Assembly (NCBI GenBank): GCA_943372195.1
Contig: CALRXS010000002.1
Span: 185,385-249,384 of the forward strand
Length of the DNA stretch: 64,000 nt
From: JAEYZM01 sp943372195
Lineage (GTDB): Bacteria > Bacteroidota > Bacteroidia > Sphingobacteriales > Sphingobacteriaceae
Direction: 5' to 3'
The notes under the pieces are model-generated. The model was not told the origin of the DNA and ran no database searches. It saw nothing but the letters and a program-made list of their open reading frames with translations. This document shows positions 9,696-18,146 of this stretch, in pieces (position 1 is the stretch's first letter; every line of letters begins with the position of its first letter). A program made the translations under genes and the position numbers.

Positions 9696-10157
9696 TTAAA
9701 TAGTAGAGCACCAGCCTTCACAAATCCTAACTAAAACTTTATTAGTCTTCACTCCGCACCTTTGTATGCCTATAAAAGTGCTGTTTTCTTGATAATAAGC
9801 CAATATCTCACTCTTAGAAAATAATTTAGCTGTAACTAACATGTGATATATATACACACTTATTATCCTTTGAATTGCCAAAGCCTCTATCGAATCACGG
9901 TCATAATCTACTTTGGAGTTTTTAATCTTACCCGACGCATTTAATTTAACCTCATGCCACAAACTCACATATCGAGTCATCTGATTTTCTAGCTCTGATG
10001 GATGTATTTTGAACTTCTTTTTAAGACCCTTATAGAAATCATCGAAGTACCTATACCTACCCTGTTTATAATTAATCATGGCTAATAGGAAAATTTTATC
10101 ATAGAGTTTTAGTCGACCTTCTGGTATACCATCATACCATTTTTCTTCTGTGTACAT
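9696..10157 (-). CDS. unrecognised 153-residue protein
   Basis: I do not recognise this protein. It is basic and predicted to be largely helical, with aromatic-rich N-terminal segments (EEKWYDGIPEGRLKLYDKIF; YKQGRYRYFDDFYKGLKKKF) and two cysteines near the C-terminus (IQRCGVK and RICEGWCSTI). No signal peptide or transmembrane helix is seen. It precedes the 134-residue gene by 41 nt on the same strand, so the pair may form a small operon read from a promoter in the 165-bp gap before the protease gene. The helical N-terminal part could be a nucleic-acid-binding or partner domain, but that is only a guess. Confidence 0.6.
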   Translation of the reverse strand: MYTEEKWYDGIPEGRLKLYDKIFLLAMINYKQGRYRYFDDFYKGLKKKFKIHPSELENQMTRYVSLWHEVKLNASGKIKNSKVDYDRDSIEALAIQRIISVYIYHMLVTAKLFSKSEILAYYQENSTFIGIQRCGVKTNKVLVRICEGWCSTI

Positions 10158-10322
10158 AGCTTGAGTTATTAGTTAGCACAAGTTAGAGTGGATATTTGGG
10201 GATGTCAATACATAGTAGGCTGTATTTTTGAAATAGAATCTAATTGGGTATATTGTATGTAACTAGGTTAAAATAACGAAAAGAAACATCACCTTTTGGA
10301 AAGTTAACAGTAATTTAAGTAT

Positions 10323-11435
10323 ATGGTAAATGAATTAGAGAATTTAATTGAGGCTTATAATGAATCAATAAATGAGCTCAATGAATTATTAGTGTCAAAT
10401 AATTTAATGTTTTATACAGCTCAAGTAGCAGGTAAAGATTCAAATTTGAATTCTTTAAAGAAAGAAATTGAAAGCATAAGTCAAAACAGTAATAACCTAA
10501 GGGCGTTCTTCTCTCAAATAACAAAAGATTTAACTGCATTTGTACCTAAATTTGCCTCAAAAGGATTATCATTTTTTTATCCAATACCAAGCAAAATATC
10601 TGAAGAAGAATTTTATAATCAACCTTTAGAAATAATTGATAATATATTAAAATATGGGATTTTAAAAGGGAAAGAACCAATCTATGACCCCAATCCACTT
10701 TATGAGGTTTATGGCATTTGTCATTTCTTCCCAGAAAAACAAAATGAATTAAGAAATGTACTTTTACTATTATACCGTAATATTTTACTCAAAGATTTGG
10801 TGCATCCATTAAATGTTTTGGTTCAAAAAGAAATTCCTAAAACACAAGTATTAAATTTCAAATATGATATTACAAAAATATTTGATAACATCTTTGTAAT
10901 TGAAAGCGAAAGTGGAATGAAGCAAGGAACAGCATTCTACCTGAAAAATGTTGGTTTAATAACATGTGATCATTGCATCAGAGATGAAAAATCAAATGAA
11001 ATTTTTAAAGACTTAAAGATTTTCAGAGGTAAAACCTTTTCAAAAAAACATGAGGTAAATGTTATAAAAAGTAATACTGATTTGGATATTGCGGTTTTGA
11101 GTGTTATTCCTGACTTTCTTAATGATGGGTTAGAAATGTGCAACAGCAATGATTTAGAATTGCAACAGGATATTGCCATTGTGGGATTTCCAAACTATAA
11201 TTTTGGTGATGAGGGATCATTAATTCAAAGTAAAATAGCAAGTTTCAGAAACTATGCAGGAATTAAACATATTTTAGTAAGTAATCCTATTATTTCAGGT
11301 AACAGTGGTGGACCTGGAATTAATATGAAGGGTGAAGTGGTAGGAATAGCTGTTACTGGTGCTGATAAAATGTCTAATGCTAACGAGACTGAAAAACATG
11401 GTTTAATACCAATAGATGCGATTAATAATTTGTAA
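10323..11435 (+). CDS. trypsin-like serine protease with N-terminal extension
   Basis: The C-terminal half (about residues 190-370) is a chymotrypsin-fold protease of the S1/trypsin-2 type. The triad is visible: H217 in LITCDHCI, D255 in TDLDIAVL and S328 in ISGNSGGPG. The first 185 residues lack a signal peptide and look helical (N-terminal coiled region, then a segment with FYPIPSKISEEEF), so the enzyme should act in the cytosol, unlike periplasmic DegP/HtrA. No PDZ domain follows. Cytosolic trypsin-like proteases with helical adaptor regions are known in bacterial conflict and programmed-death modules, where they pair with caspase-like or CHAT peptidases. Such a peptidase is encoded 92 bp downstream. 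Protease assignment is firm; the immune role is inferred from context. Confidence 0.85.
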   Translation: MVNELENLIEAYNESINELNELLVSNNLMFYTAQVAGKDSNLNSLKKEIESISQNSNNLRAFFSQITKDLTAFVPKFASKGLSFFYPIPSKISEEEFYNQPLEIIDNILKYGILKGKEPIYDPNPLYEVYGICHFFPEKQNELRNVLLLLYRNILLKDLVHPLNVLVQKEIPKTQVLNFKYDITKIFDNIFVIESESGMKQGTAFYLKNVGLITCDHCIRDEKSNEIFKDLKIFRGKTFSKKHEVNVIKSNTDLDIAVLSVIPDFLNDGLEMCNSNDLELQQDIAIVGFPNYNFGDEGSLIQSKIASFRNYAGIKHILVSNPIISGNSGGPGINMKGEVVGIAVTGADKMSNANETEKHGLIPIDAINNL

Positions 11436-11527
11436 GTAGAATAAAATTGTTAGCTGTCAGTTTAGTTATCCAATCACCCTGGCTTCGTATAGGAAGACAT
11501 TAAAAATAATTTTAAAAGCGACCAATC

Positions 11528-12379
11528 ATGAATATAATTTTTGATAAAATTTATGTAATTCAATCTTTAGACTCAACAATTGATCAATTGACGGGAGAAC
11601 TTCTATACAATGAAGTTTTACAATACTTTAAAATAAAATACCCAGGCAAAGATGCTATACTAATTAATATTGAAACTCCTGACGAGTTAAAATATTCTCT
11701 ACAAAAAATTAAGACTGAGTGTGAGCTTCAAAATATTAAACCTATTATTCACTTTGAAATTCACGGACTTGAAAATAAAACAGGACTTAAATTAAATAAA
11801 GGGGAAATAAATTGGAGTGACCTATACGTTCATTTGATTGAAATAAATGATGCCTCTCAATGGAATTTATTCTTAACAATGGCCGTATGTTTTGGTAATT
11901 ATGCAATGTTTTTAATTAAACCAACAAATCCAGCTCCTTTCACAGGTATTTTGGGTTCATTTGAAAGTATATATGAGGATGACCTGTATATCAAATACAA
12001 TGCTTTTTATAGTGAACTTTTAAACAGTCTTGACTTTGAAAAAGCACTCGAACAATTACACAAATCTAACCCAGACCTACCAACCAATTATAGATACATT
12101 AATGCAGAACAAACATTTAAAAATGTTTATCAAAAATACTTTGACACTCAATTTTCAGATTTAATAATAGAACAACGATATAAAGCAGCTTTAAAAGTAA
12201 AAAGGTTTAAAATTAATGACAGAGAACAGAAATACAAATTCGGATTAGAATTTAAGGTAAAACTTTTAAGGTCTAAAGAAGAACTTTTTGAACGTGACAA
12301 AACAAAGTTCTTTATGATAGATAAGTATCCTGAACATAGTCAAATTTATTGCGTTGATTGGAAACCTAATTACCGCTAA
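11528..12379 (+). CDS. small caspase-fold/CHAT-like cysteine peptidase
   Basis: The 283-residue protein has the order strand-His...strand-Cys expected of clan CD peptidases. IIHFEIHGLEN places a histidine at H79 before glycine, and LTMAVCFGNYA places C121 at the end of a hydrophobic strand, about 40 residues later, as in CHAT and caspase domains. The N-terminus (IYVIQSLDSTIDQLTGELLY) would supply the first strand and helix. The C-terminal part (180-283) is basic and may be a partner-binding region. No signal peptide is present. The upstream neighbour is a trypsin-like protease, which suggests a protease pair acting in one response. The stop codon falls inside GCTAAC at 12375-12380, which resembles the boundary of a cassette attachment site. 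The motifs are short, so the peptidase call is moderate. Confidence 0.6.
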   Translation: MNIIFDKIYVIQSLDSTIDQLTGELLYNEVLQYFKIKYPGKDAILINIETPDELKYSLQKIKTECELQNIKPIIHFEIHGLENKTGLKLNKGEINWSDLYVHLIEINDASQWNLFLTMAVCFGNYAMFLIKPTNPAPFTGILGSFESIYEDDLYIKYNAFYSELLNSLDFEKALEQLHKSNPDLPTNYRYINAEQTFKNVYQKYFDTQFSDLIIEQRYKAALKVKRFKINDREQKYKFGLEFKVKLLRSKEELFERDKTKFFMIDKYPEHSQIYCVDWKPNYR

Positions 12380-12646
12380 CAGGCGTTTGACTCAATGACT
12401 ATTGAAGTGTAATATTAAGTGTACTTACTAGCACCAACCCATATTTTACATATATTCTCAAACGTTGACTAATTTTTAAAAAATATCACTTATTTTATAA
12501 TTAATTGATAATAATTTAATTATAAAACAAACCCACCTACCCTACAATTATCCCATAGGTGAATTTCTAAACATCAATTTACTTCTTAACTAAAGCTAAA
12601 TAAAAATAAAAGACTTGGTCACTTAAACTGAAGATACATTTTACTT

Positions 12647-12680
12647 TTTGTCCAGTTATTTCGATAAAAAACTGGACAAA
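12647..12680. repeat. perfect 11-bp inverted repeat, possible terminator or protein site
   Basis: TTTGTCCAGTT (12647-12657) is repeated as its exact reverse complement at 12670-12680 with a 12-nt spacer. The right arm is followed by TTTATTA. It could end transcripts coming from the peptidase gene, although it lies nearly 270 bp past the stop. Confidence 0.6.
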
Positions 12681-12923
12681 TTTATTACTCATCTATCGAT
12701 AACAAAATCAAAAAATCACATCATTATTTGCAATTAAAAAAACATTTTCCTACACTTGTTTATCAATCGTTGTTGTTGCTTATGTGTAGCGCAAAGGATT
12801 GCAAAAATAGACAGTAGTTGCGCATTTGTTGCTCGTCAATTTCCTGAAAAGTCCAGCCCACAAGGGTTTAGAGAGTTACCTTTCATTATTGTATCATGTA
12901 TAGGGAAGTAAACTAGTGACTAG

Positions 12924-13034
12924 TTAAAGAATTTTAAACTTTGAAATCACTTCCTTTGTTTCAGAATTGATAAAATGAATTAGACCTGTACCTTTATTTT
13001 TACTAACAGTACCAGCTACAATTAATTTTTTCAT
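12924..13034 (-). CDS. possible 36-residue protein
   Basis: A minus-strand frame starts with ATG at 13034 and encodes MKKLIVAGTVSKNKGTGLIH followed by FINSETKEVISKFKIL, then stops. The composition is protein-like (charged and hydrophobic residues alternate; no homopolymers) and it would form a short beta-rich peptide. It lies alone in a gene-poor stretch and has no recognised relatives, so it may equally be the remnant of a larger gene or chance. Confidence 0.25.
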   Translation of the reverse strand: MKKLIVAGTVSKNKGTGLIHFINSETKEVISKFKIL

Positions 13035-13282
13035 GTTTAAAAGTATTAAATCGTAATTAGATTTATATATGATTAGTAGCTTAAGATTAAAGTCCTAACA
13101 AAAAAATATATTTAATATTTAATAAGTTGAATTACTCTAACCTAGTAAAAAAAACTAATACTCATTATTTTAAATAACTCATACTTTATGGTAATGACTC
13201 TAATAAGTGAAGCGATCGGAAAATATCGCACTTCTCACAAACCTAGAACAATTAATACCTTTTAATATAAACGGACCATATT

Positions 13283-13990
13283 TTAACGGAGAGATATTTT
13301 GTATATTGAATTCTTAAAATCATAATACTTCATACAAGCAAGTTCATTTGTGATTTGAATTTGAGTGATGCTTACCGTTTGTAAATCATTTTCTCTTTTC
13401 ATCACAATATCTTTGTTTGATAAATCACTGTGATTTGTGTCATGAAATTGAAATATATTAAAGCTTTCATCATTTCTATATTTCACTATCCAATCATCAA
13501 ACCATGATTTTCTCATAGCTCTATCATTACTATCGTAAAGTGTAGAAGAAGACCAAATATTGGGTCTATTTTGTTCTATATTGTTTACATATTTACTCTT
13601 GCCATCCCACACTAGTTCTTTGAAAATAAAATCTTCTTTATAGTCAATCATTAATAAAGTAAAGGGTTCTATGTCTTCTAAATTGACATCTTGTATGAAT
13701 AAATCAATTGATGAGTAATTAAATGAATCAAGCAAAATTAATCCCCTGCTTTTTCTATAACTTGACTTTTTTGTATGTTTTTCAAATGCACCATTTAATA
13801 AACAACTCATTCTTTTAGTATCACTATGCGCAATCCATGTTCCATGAGCAAGTGCATCTTCTGGGTATGTTAATATTTGAGAGCTTAATGCATAACTTTT
13901 AGGACGAATAGTTTCACGATAAACTTTTTCATCTCTACTAGATGTCAAAATAAATCCGTCTTTTACTCGAACGTATGTAACTGTACACAT
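13283..13990 (-). CDS. NRDE/TANGO2-family protein
   Basis: The 235-residue protein begins MCTVTYV and has SSRDE at residues 17-21, the variant of the Asn-Arg-Asp-Glu motif that names the NRDE family, followed by HGTWIA. The family belongs to the N-terminal-nucleophile-like proteins, and Cys2 would become N-terminal after methionine removal. The biochemical role in bacteria is unknown; the eukaryotic homologue TANGO2 is linked to haem and lipid handling. The start codon overlaps the stop of the upstream DinB-like gene (TAATG at 13992-13988), so the two are translated together. No signal peptide is seen. Length is typical for bacterial members. Confidence 0.85.
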   Translation of the reverse strand: MCTVTYVRVKDGFILTSSRDEKVYRETIRPKSYALSSQILTYPEDALAHGTWIAHSDTKRMSCLLNGAFEKHTKKSSYRKSRGLILLDSFNYSSIDLFIQDVNLEDIEPFTLLMIDYKEDFIFKELVWDGKSKYVNNIEQNRPNIWSSSTLYDSNDRAMRKSWFDDWIVKYRNDESFNIFQFHDTNHSDLSNKDIVMKRENDLQTVSITQIQITNELACMKYYDFKNSIYKISLR

Positions 13991-14493
13991 TAAATTGTTT
14001 CCTTTTCTTTATAACGAATAGTTGCTGGTGCAATACCAAAATTATCATCAATTAATCCTCCTAAATTCATCTCCAACAATCCGATTTTTATCAATGCCTG
14101 ATGATGAATGCTATGTTCTAAACAATAGGCTAATTCTCTAGTTGAGGTGGTTTCAATTTGATTTATCTCTACTTCGGATGATGCAAAATTTCCAGCTAAA
14201 ATCATTTTTTTATCATTTATAATAAAATTAAGATTGCTACAAATTTTATCTATCGTAAAGACAGCAAACCCTATATCTGATTGCAATTTCAAATCTCTCT
14301 CCCTTTTATCATAATTTACTACACCTGAAGAAAAACCATTCATTAAACATAAATAGAACTCTAAAATATGTCTAGTATGTTCAGCAATAGATGCGCCCGA
14401 TAATAATTGTGATTTAAAAACATATTGTTCATCATTCAATGAATTCAATAAAGATTTTATCTCCTTTAAATTTTCCTTGCAATAGTGTATCAT
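13990..14493 (-). CDS. DinB/YfiT-like four-helix protein
   Basis: The 167-residue helical protein carries the histidines expected for the metal site of the DinB superfamily: EHTRHILEF with H39 and H42 in the second helix and EHSIHHQALIKIG near residue 130 in the fourth. Members bind divalent metal and several act as thiol-dependent transferases, but the substrate cannot be read from sequence. It is translationally coupled to the NRDE-family gene downstream, and a thioredoxin-like gene on the same strand ends 15 nt upstream, so all three may share a transcript. Confidence 0.8.
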   Translation of the reverse strand: MIHYCKENLKEIKSLLNSLNDEQYVFKSQLLSGASIAEHTRHILEFYLCLMNGFSSGVVNYDKRERDLKLQSDIGFAVFTIDKICSNLNFIINDKKMILAGNFASSEVEINQIETTSTRELAYCLEHSIHHQALIKIGLLEMNLGGLIDDNFGIAPATIRYKEKETI

Positions 14494-14508
14494 GCTTAAT
14501 AAATAATT

Positions 14509-14958
14509 TTATTTAATTGATTTACCTAATTCGATAAGCTCATTTGCTGAATGATACCCAGATGCTCCTTTTACGATTTCACCATTTGCATTCAAGAATA
14601 ATAAAGTCGGATAACCTTTTATTTTATAGAGCTGTGCTAGGGCAGCACCTTCCTCCTGCTCACCATCAAGAGCAATGTTTATAAACTCTTTATTAAATAA
14701 ATCTCCCACTTCTTTATTCGAAAAAGTAGTAGATTTCAATTTTTTACAAGGTCCACACCAAGTAGCATAGATATCTAAAAAGACTAATTTGTTTTCAGAT
14801 TTTGCTTTAGCTAAGGCTTCCTTAAAACTTCCTTTATGAAATTGTATACCACCTGCTTCGTTAATTGAAAAGTTGACTTTCGGGTACTTAAATGCCATTA
14901 TGCCGATCGCCACAAGTGCAATTAAAAAGATTGTTATTTTCATGTTAGACATACTCAT
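14509..14958 (-). CDS. membrane-anchored thioredoxin-like protein (DsbD-gamma type)
   Basis: A CxxC active site is present in YATWCGPCKKL (C68, C71) within a thioredoxin fold of about 110 residues, with the cis-proline loop GYPTLLF. The N-terminus has one hydrophobic helix (residues 7-22, ITIFLIALVAIGIMAF), so the domain should face the periplasm, tethered or as a cleaved export form. Translation may begin at M1 or at M6 (MKITIF). The early part of the fold (HKGSFKEALAKAKSENKLVFL) is like the C-terminal domain of DsbD and related Thioredoxin_7 proteins, which reduce periplasmic disulfides. It precedes the DinB-like gene by 15 nt. Confidence 0.85.
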   Translation of the reverse strand: MSMSNMKITIFLIALVAIGIMAFKYPKVNFSINEAGGIQFHKGSFKEALAKAKSENKLVFLDIYATWCGPCKKLKSTTFSNKEVGDLFNKEFINIALDGEQEEGAALAQLYKIKGYPTLLFLNANGEIVKGASGYHSANELIELGKSIK

Positions 14959-15048
14959 TTTTATATTTAACCATTAGTCTAATAGAAATTAACATCCTTA
15001 CAAAAATAATCACAATTAATTATTCATACGAAAGCATTATCTTAGCAT

Positions 15049-17913
15049 ATGCTACGTATTATATTTTACATCACCGTATTTATCTTTTGGGGTTTAAACT
15101 CTTATGCTCAAAAGTTAACAGATTATGTTAATCCTTTTGTGGGTACAGATGCGCACGGACATACGTTCCCGGGTGCTACTACTCCATTTGGTATGGTTCA
15201 GCTAAGTCCAGATACCAGAATCGACGGCTCATGGGATGGTTGTAGTGGCTACCACTATTCTGATTCATTGATCTACGGATTTTCGCATACTCATCTAAGT
15301 GGAACTGGATGTAGTGATTATGGAGATGTAGCTTTTATGCCAGGTTATGCAAAGGCAGAAGATCTAGATATCAATAATAAAACCAAACCTGCAAATATGG
15401 TGGCAAAATTTCAGCATAAAAATGAAAAAGCGAGTGTGGGATTTTATGAGGTAATGCTGAATGATATTAAAGTTGAACTGACTGCTAGCACAAGAGCCGG
15501 CATGCAACGTTATACTTTTTTAAAGGAAGGAATAGCTTGTATAAGTTTAAACCTCTCTCATCGCGACGAATTGTTAGTAGGAAAACTAAATAAAATAAAC
15601 AATACAAAGTACAATGGATTCAGACGTTCAAAAGCTTGGGCAGAAGACCAATTAGTTTATTTCTCATTCGAATCTTCGAAGTCTCCTATTCATAGCAGAA
15701 CCTTTAAGTCTAGTGATAATAAAAGTGATGAAGTTCTCATTTTATACTTCAATGTAAAAAAGGGCGAAGATATCATCATTAAAACAGGGATTTCGAGTGT
15801 TGATGAAAACAATGCCGATTTGAACTTACAAAAAGAGATTCCGCATTGGAATTTCGACCTTATACATCAACAAGCCATTCAACTTTGGGAAAAAGAATTA
15901 AAAAAAATAGAAGTTGATGATGCGAATGAAGTAAACAAAAAAACTTTTTATACAGCACTATATCATTGCATGATTCACCCAAATGTAATGAGCGATGTTG
16001 ATAAAAGATATAGAGGTAGAGATAATAAAATACACTTGAGCAACAACAACTATTATACTCTTTATTCTTTATGGGATACACATCGTGCATTACATCCATT
16101 ACTAAATATTATTGATAAGGAACGTAGCAAAGATTTTATGTTAAGCTTCTTAGCTCAATTTGAACAAAGCGGACGATTACCTATGTGGGAATTATGGAAT
16201 AATGAAACCAATTGCATGATCGGATTTCATTCTGTGAGTGTAATTCTAGATGCCTATGTAAAAGGAGTTATTGATAAAAAAATCTTAGAGTCTCTCTATC
16301 CAGCTGTAAAAGCAGAAGCCATGAGTAATCGACAAGGGCTCGATAAATTTAGGGAACGAGGATATTTACAAATTGATGATGCCAGTGAAAGTGTAAGCAA
16401 AACACTTGAGTATTGTTATGATATGTGGTGTGTTTCGGAGATTGCTAAAGCTTTAGGTAAATCTGAGGATGCTACATATTTTGAATCATATACACAAGCT
16501 TGGAGAAACGTATACGATGTAGAAACTGGATATATGCGACCTCGAAAAAATGGTGATTGGTTAAAGCCTTTCAACGCTTTTGAGGTCAATAATCATTATA
16601 CGGAAGCCAATGCTTGGCAATATTCTTATTTCATTCCACATCGAAATGAAAAACCTTCTGGTGTACAAAAACTATTTGAAGCAGAAAGCAAAACTACTGG
16701 TAGAACTCAAAGTGATATAACCGGATTAATAGGTCAATATGCACATGGTAATGAACCTAGTCATAACTTCGCTTATTTATTAGAACATCCGGAAAAACAA
16801 AAATATATTAAACAGATATTAGATAGTCTTTATTCTCCTCTACCCGATGGATTGTGTGGTAATGATGATTGCGGACAAATGAGTGCTTGGTATATTTTCA
16901 GCTCAATAGGTTTTTATCCTGTTTGCCCCGGTAAAACAACTTACGAATTCGGAATTCCACAATTTGAAAATGTTCGTATAAAATTTGAAAATGGCAAAAC
17001 ATTTTGTGTTTCTAATTTAAGCAAGTCGAATGTTAGTTATCCTTATTCAATCAAGAATTCGAATAAGTCATTAATTCAAGAACAAGCTCTTCAAACACTA
17101 CATCATAAAGACATTATAGCAGGTACTGAAATTGTATTTACAAATAAAAAACATTCACTAGTAGATAAAAAAGAGAAAGACGAAACAAAAATAAAACTTG
17201 TAGCGCCAGTGCTTTCTTCTACCAAACAAGTCTTTAAAGATTCAATTGTAGTTAATTTAAAAATGCCAGATCGAATGATAGATTCGACTTATAAATTTTA
17301 TTACTCATTTGATTCTGCAAGTACTAAAAATGCTCAACTTTACACTAATCCGATTTCAATTTCAAAAAGTACTAAGTTATATGCTTATGTAAAAAGACTA
17401 AATGAAGTAAGTCCGTTCTCTACTGCGACTTATCACAAAATAAACAATCAGTGGAATATAGATTTAAAAAGCGTTTACAATAAACAATATTCTGCTGACG
17501 GAGCAAACGGTATAATAGACGGATTAAGAGGAAATATAGAATGGAGAATGGGTGCTTGGCAGGGATATCAATCGCAAGATTTTGAAGCAATCGTTGACTT
17601 AAGCAAAGAAACTTTAATAAAGAATGTAAGTATTGGAATGTTACAAGATACACGTTCATGGATCATTTTTCCGCGACAAGTGGAAGTTTACACATCAATA
17701 GATGGTAAAACTTTTAAGCTAGAAAATACCATATATAATACAATAGCAGCTGATGATTACACTGTTCAAGTAAAAGACTTTAGTACAAAGATAAATAACA
17801 CGAAAGCACGATATATAAAAATAAAAGCACAAAATTATGGTACCCTTCCAACATGGCATCAAGGTGCCGGAGGCGATGCATTTATTTTTACAGACGAAAT
17901 TATGATTGAGTAA
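15049..17913 (+). CDS. secreted GH92 alpha-mannosidase with C-terminal carbohydrate-binding region
   Basis: The 954-residue protein starts with a signal peptide (hydrophobic stretch ending NSYAQ, about residue 20). Residues 22-690 match glycoside hydrolase family 92: DYVNPFVGTDAHGHTFPGA, PFGMVQLSPDT, FSHTHLSGTGCSDYG, LYSLWDTHRALHP and the catalytic-region motif GNDDCGQMSAWYIFSSIGFY. Family members are calcium-dependent exo-alpha-mannosidases, commonly acting on alpha-1,2 links of N-glycans and yeast mannan. A chitobiase/FN3-like segment follows (about 720-790), then an F5/8 type C discoidin-like domain to the C-terminus (about 800-954) with GAWQGYQSQDFEAIVDL and ARYIKIKAQNYG. No lipobox or type IX sorting tail is seen. 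It stands alone, without SusC/SusD neighbours. Confidence 0.93.
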   Translation: MLRIIFYITVFIFWGLNSYAQKLTDYVNPFVGTDAHGHTFPGATTPFGMVQLSPDTRIDGSWDGCSGYHYSDSLIYGFSHTHLSGTGCSDYGDVAFMPGYAKAEDLDINNKTKPANMVAKFQHKNEKASVGFYEVMLNDIKVELTASTRAGMQRYTFLKEGIACISLNLSHRDELLVGKLNKINNTKYNGFRRSKAWAEDQLVYFSFESSKSPIHSRTFKSSDNKSDEVLILYFNVKKGEDIIIKTGISSVDENNADLNLQKEIPHWNFDLIHQQAIQLWEKELKKIEVDDANEVNKKTFYTALYHCMIHPNVMSDVDKRYRGRDNKIHLSNNNYYTLYSLWDTHRALHPLLNIIDKERSKDFMLSFLAQFEQSGRLPMWELWNNETNCMIGFHSVSVILDAYVKGVIDKKILESLYPAVKAEAMSNRQGLDKFRERGYLQIDDASESVSKTLEYCYDMWCVSEIAKALGKSEDATYFESYTQAWRNVYDVETGYMRPRKNGDWLKPFNAFEVNNHYTEANAWQYSYFIPHRNEKPSGVQKLFEAESKTTGRTQSDITGLIGQYAHGNEPSHNFAYLLEHPEKQKYIKQILDSLYSPLPDGLCGNDDCGQMSAWYIFSSIGFYPVCPGKTTYEFGIPQFENVRIKFENGKTFCVSNLSKSNVSYPYSIKNSNKSLIQEQALQTLHHKDIIAGTEIVFTNKKHSLVDKKEKDETKIKLVAPVLSSTKQVFKDSIVVNLKMPDRMIDSTYKFYYSFDSASTKNAQLYTNPISISKSTKLYAYVKRLNEVSPFSTATYHKINNQWNIDLKSVYNKQYSADGANGIIDGLRGNIEWRMGAWQGYQSQDFEAIVDLSKETLIKNVSIGMLQDTRSWIIFPRQVEVYTSIDGKTFKLENTIYNTIAADDYTVQVKDFSTKINNTKARYIKIKAQNYGTLPTWHQGAGGDAFIFTDEIMIE

Positions 17914-18146
17914 AAAAAAGTTATCCACATTTACTCTACAGTTTTCAACATATACGTGTTTAAACAACATTTTGTAACAATTTAGTTTCAAACTCAAAAA
18001 CCAAATAAATTATTTATAATGAATATAAATTAAGTAAATCGATGAATATTTATTAACAGCTTAAAGTGCTTATTGTCAATAAGAAAATAAACAATTTTAA
18101 AATAGATAGTGTTACATTCACATTAACCCAAAAAAATCTAAAAAAT

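Larger units (their letters stand above)
12380..13282. other. gene-poor stretch of about 900 bp at the edge of the accessory island
   Basis: No convincing gene of normal length is seen here. The stretch contains an imperfect inverted repeat following the peptidase gene (CGTTTGA at 12384-12390 against TCAAACG at about 12463-12469), a perfect 11-bp inverted repeat (12647-12680), and a possible 36-codon minus-strand gene (12924-13034). A short stretch around 12780-12900 is locally richer in G and C than its surroundings and may be remnant coding DNA, but no protein family can be named. It separates the accessory island from the NRDE/DinB operon. Confidence 0.5.

Noticed and set aside
12780..12900. 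Possible broken gene in the gene-poor zone
   Set aside because: A short plus-strand translation is readable but too short and unlike any family; no start or longer frame could be traced.
18066..18146. An earlier in-frame start for the rhodopsin gene
   Set aside because: The extra 27 residues are Lys/Asn-rich and unlike any rhodopsin; ATG at 18147 fits the family N-terminus.
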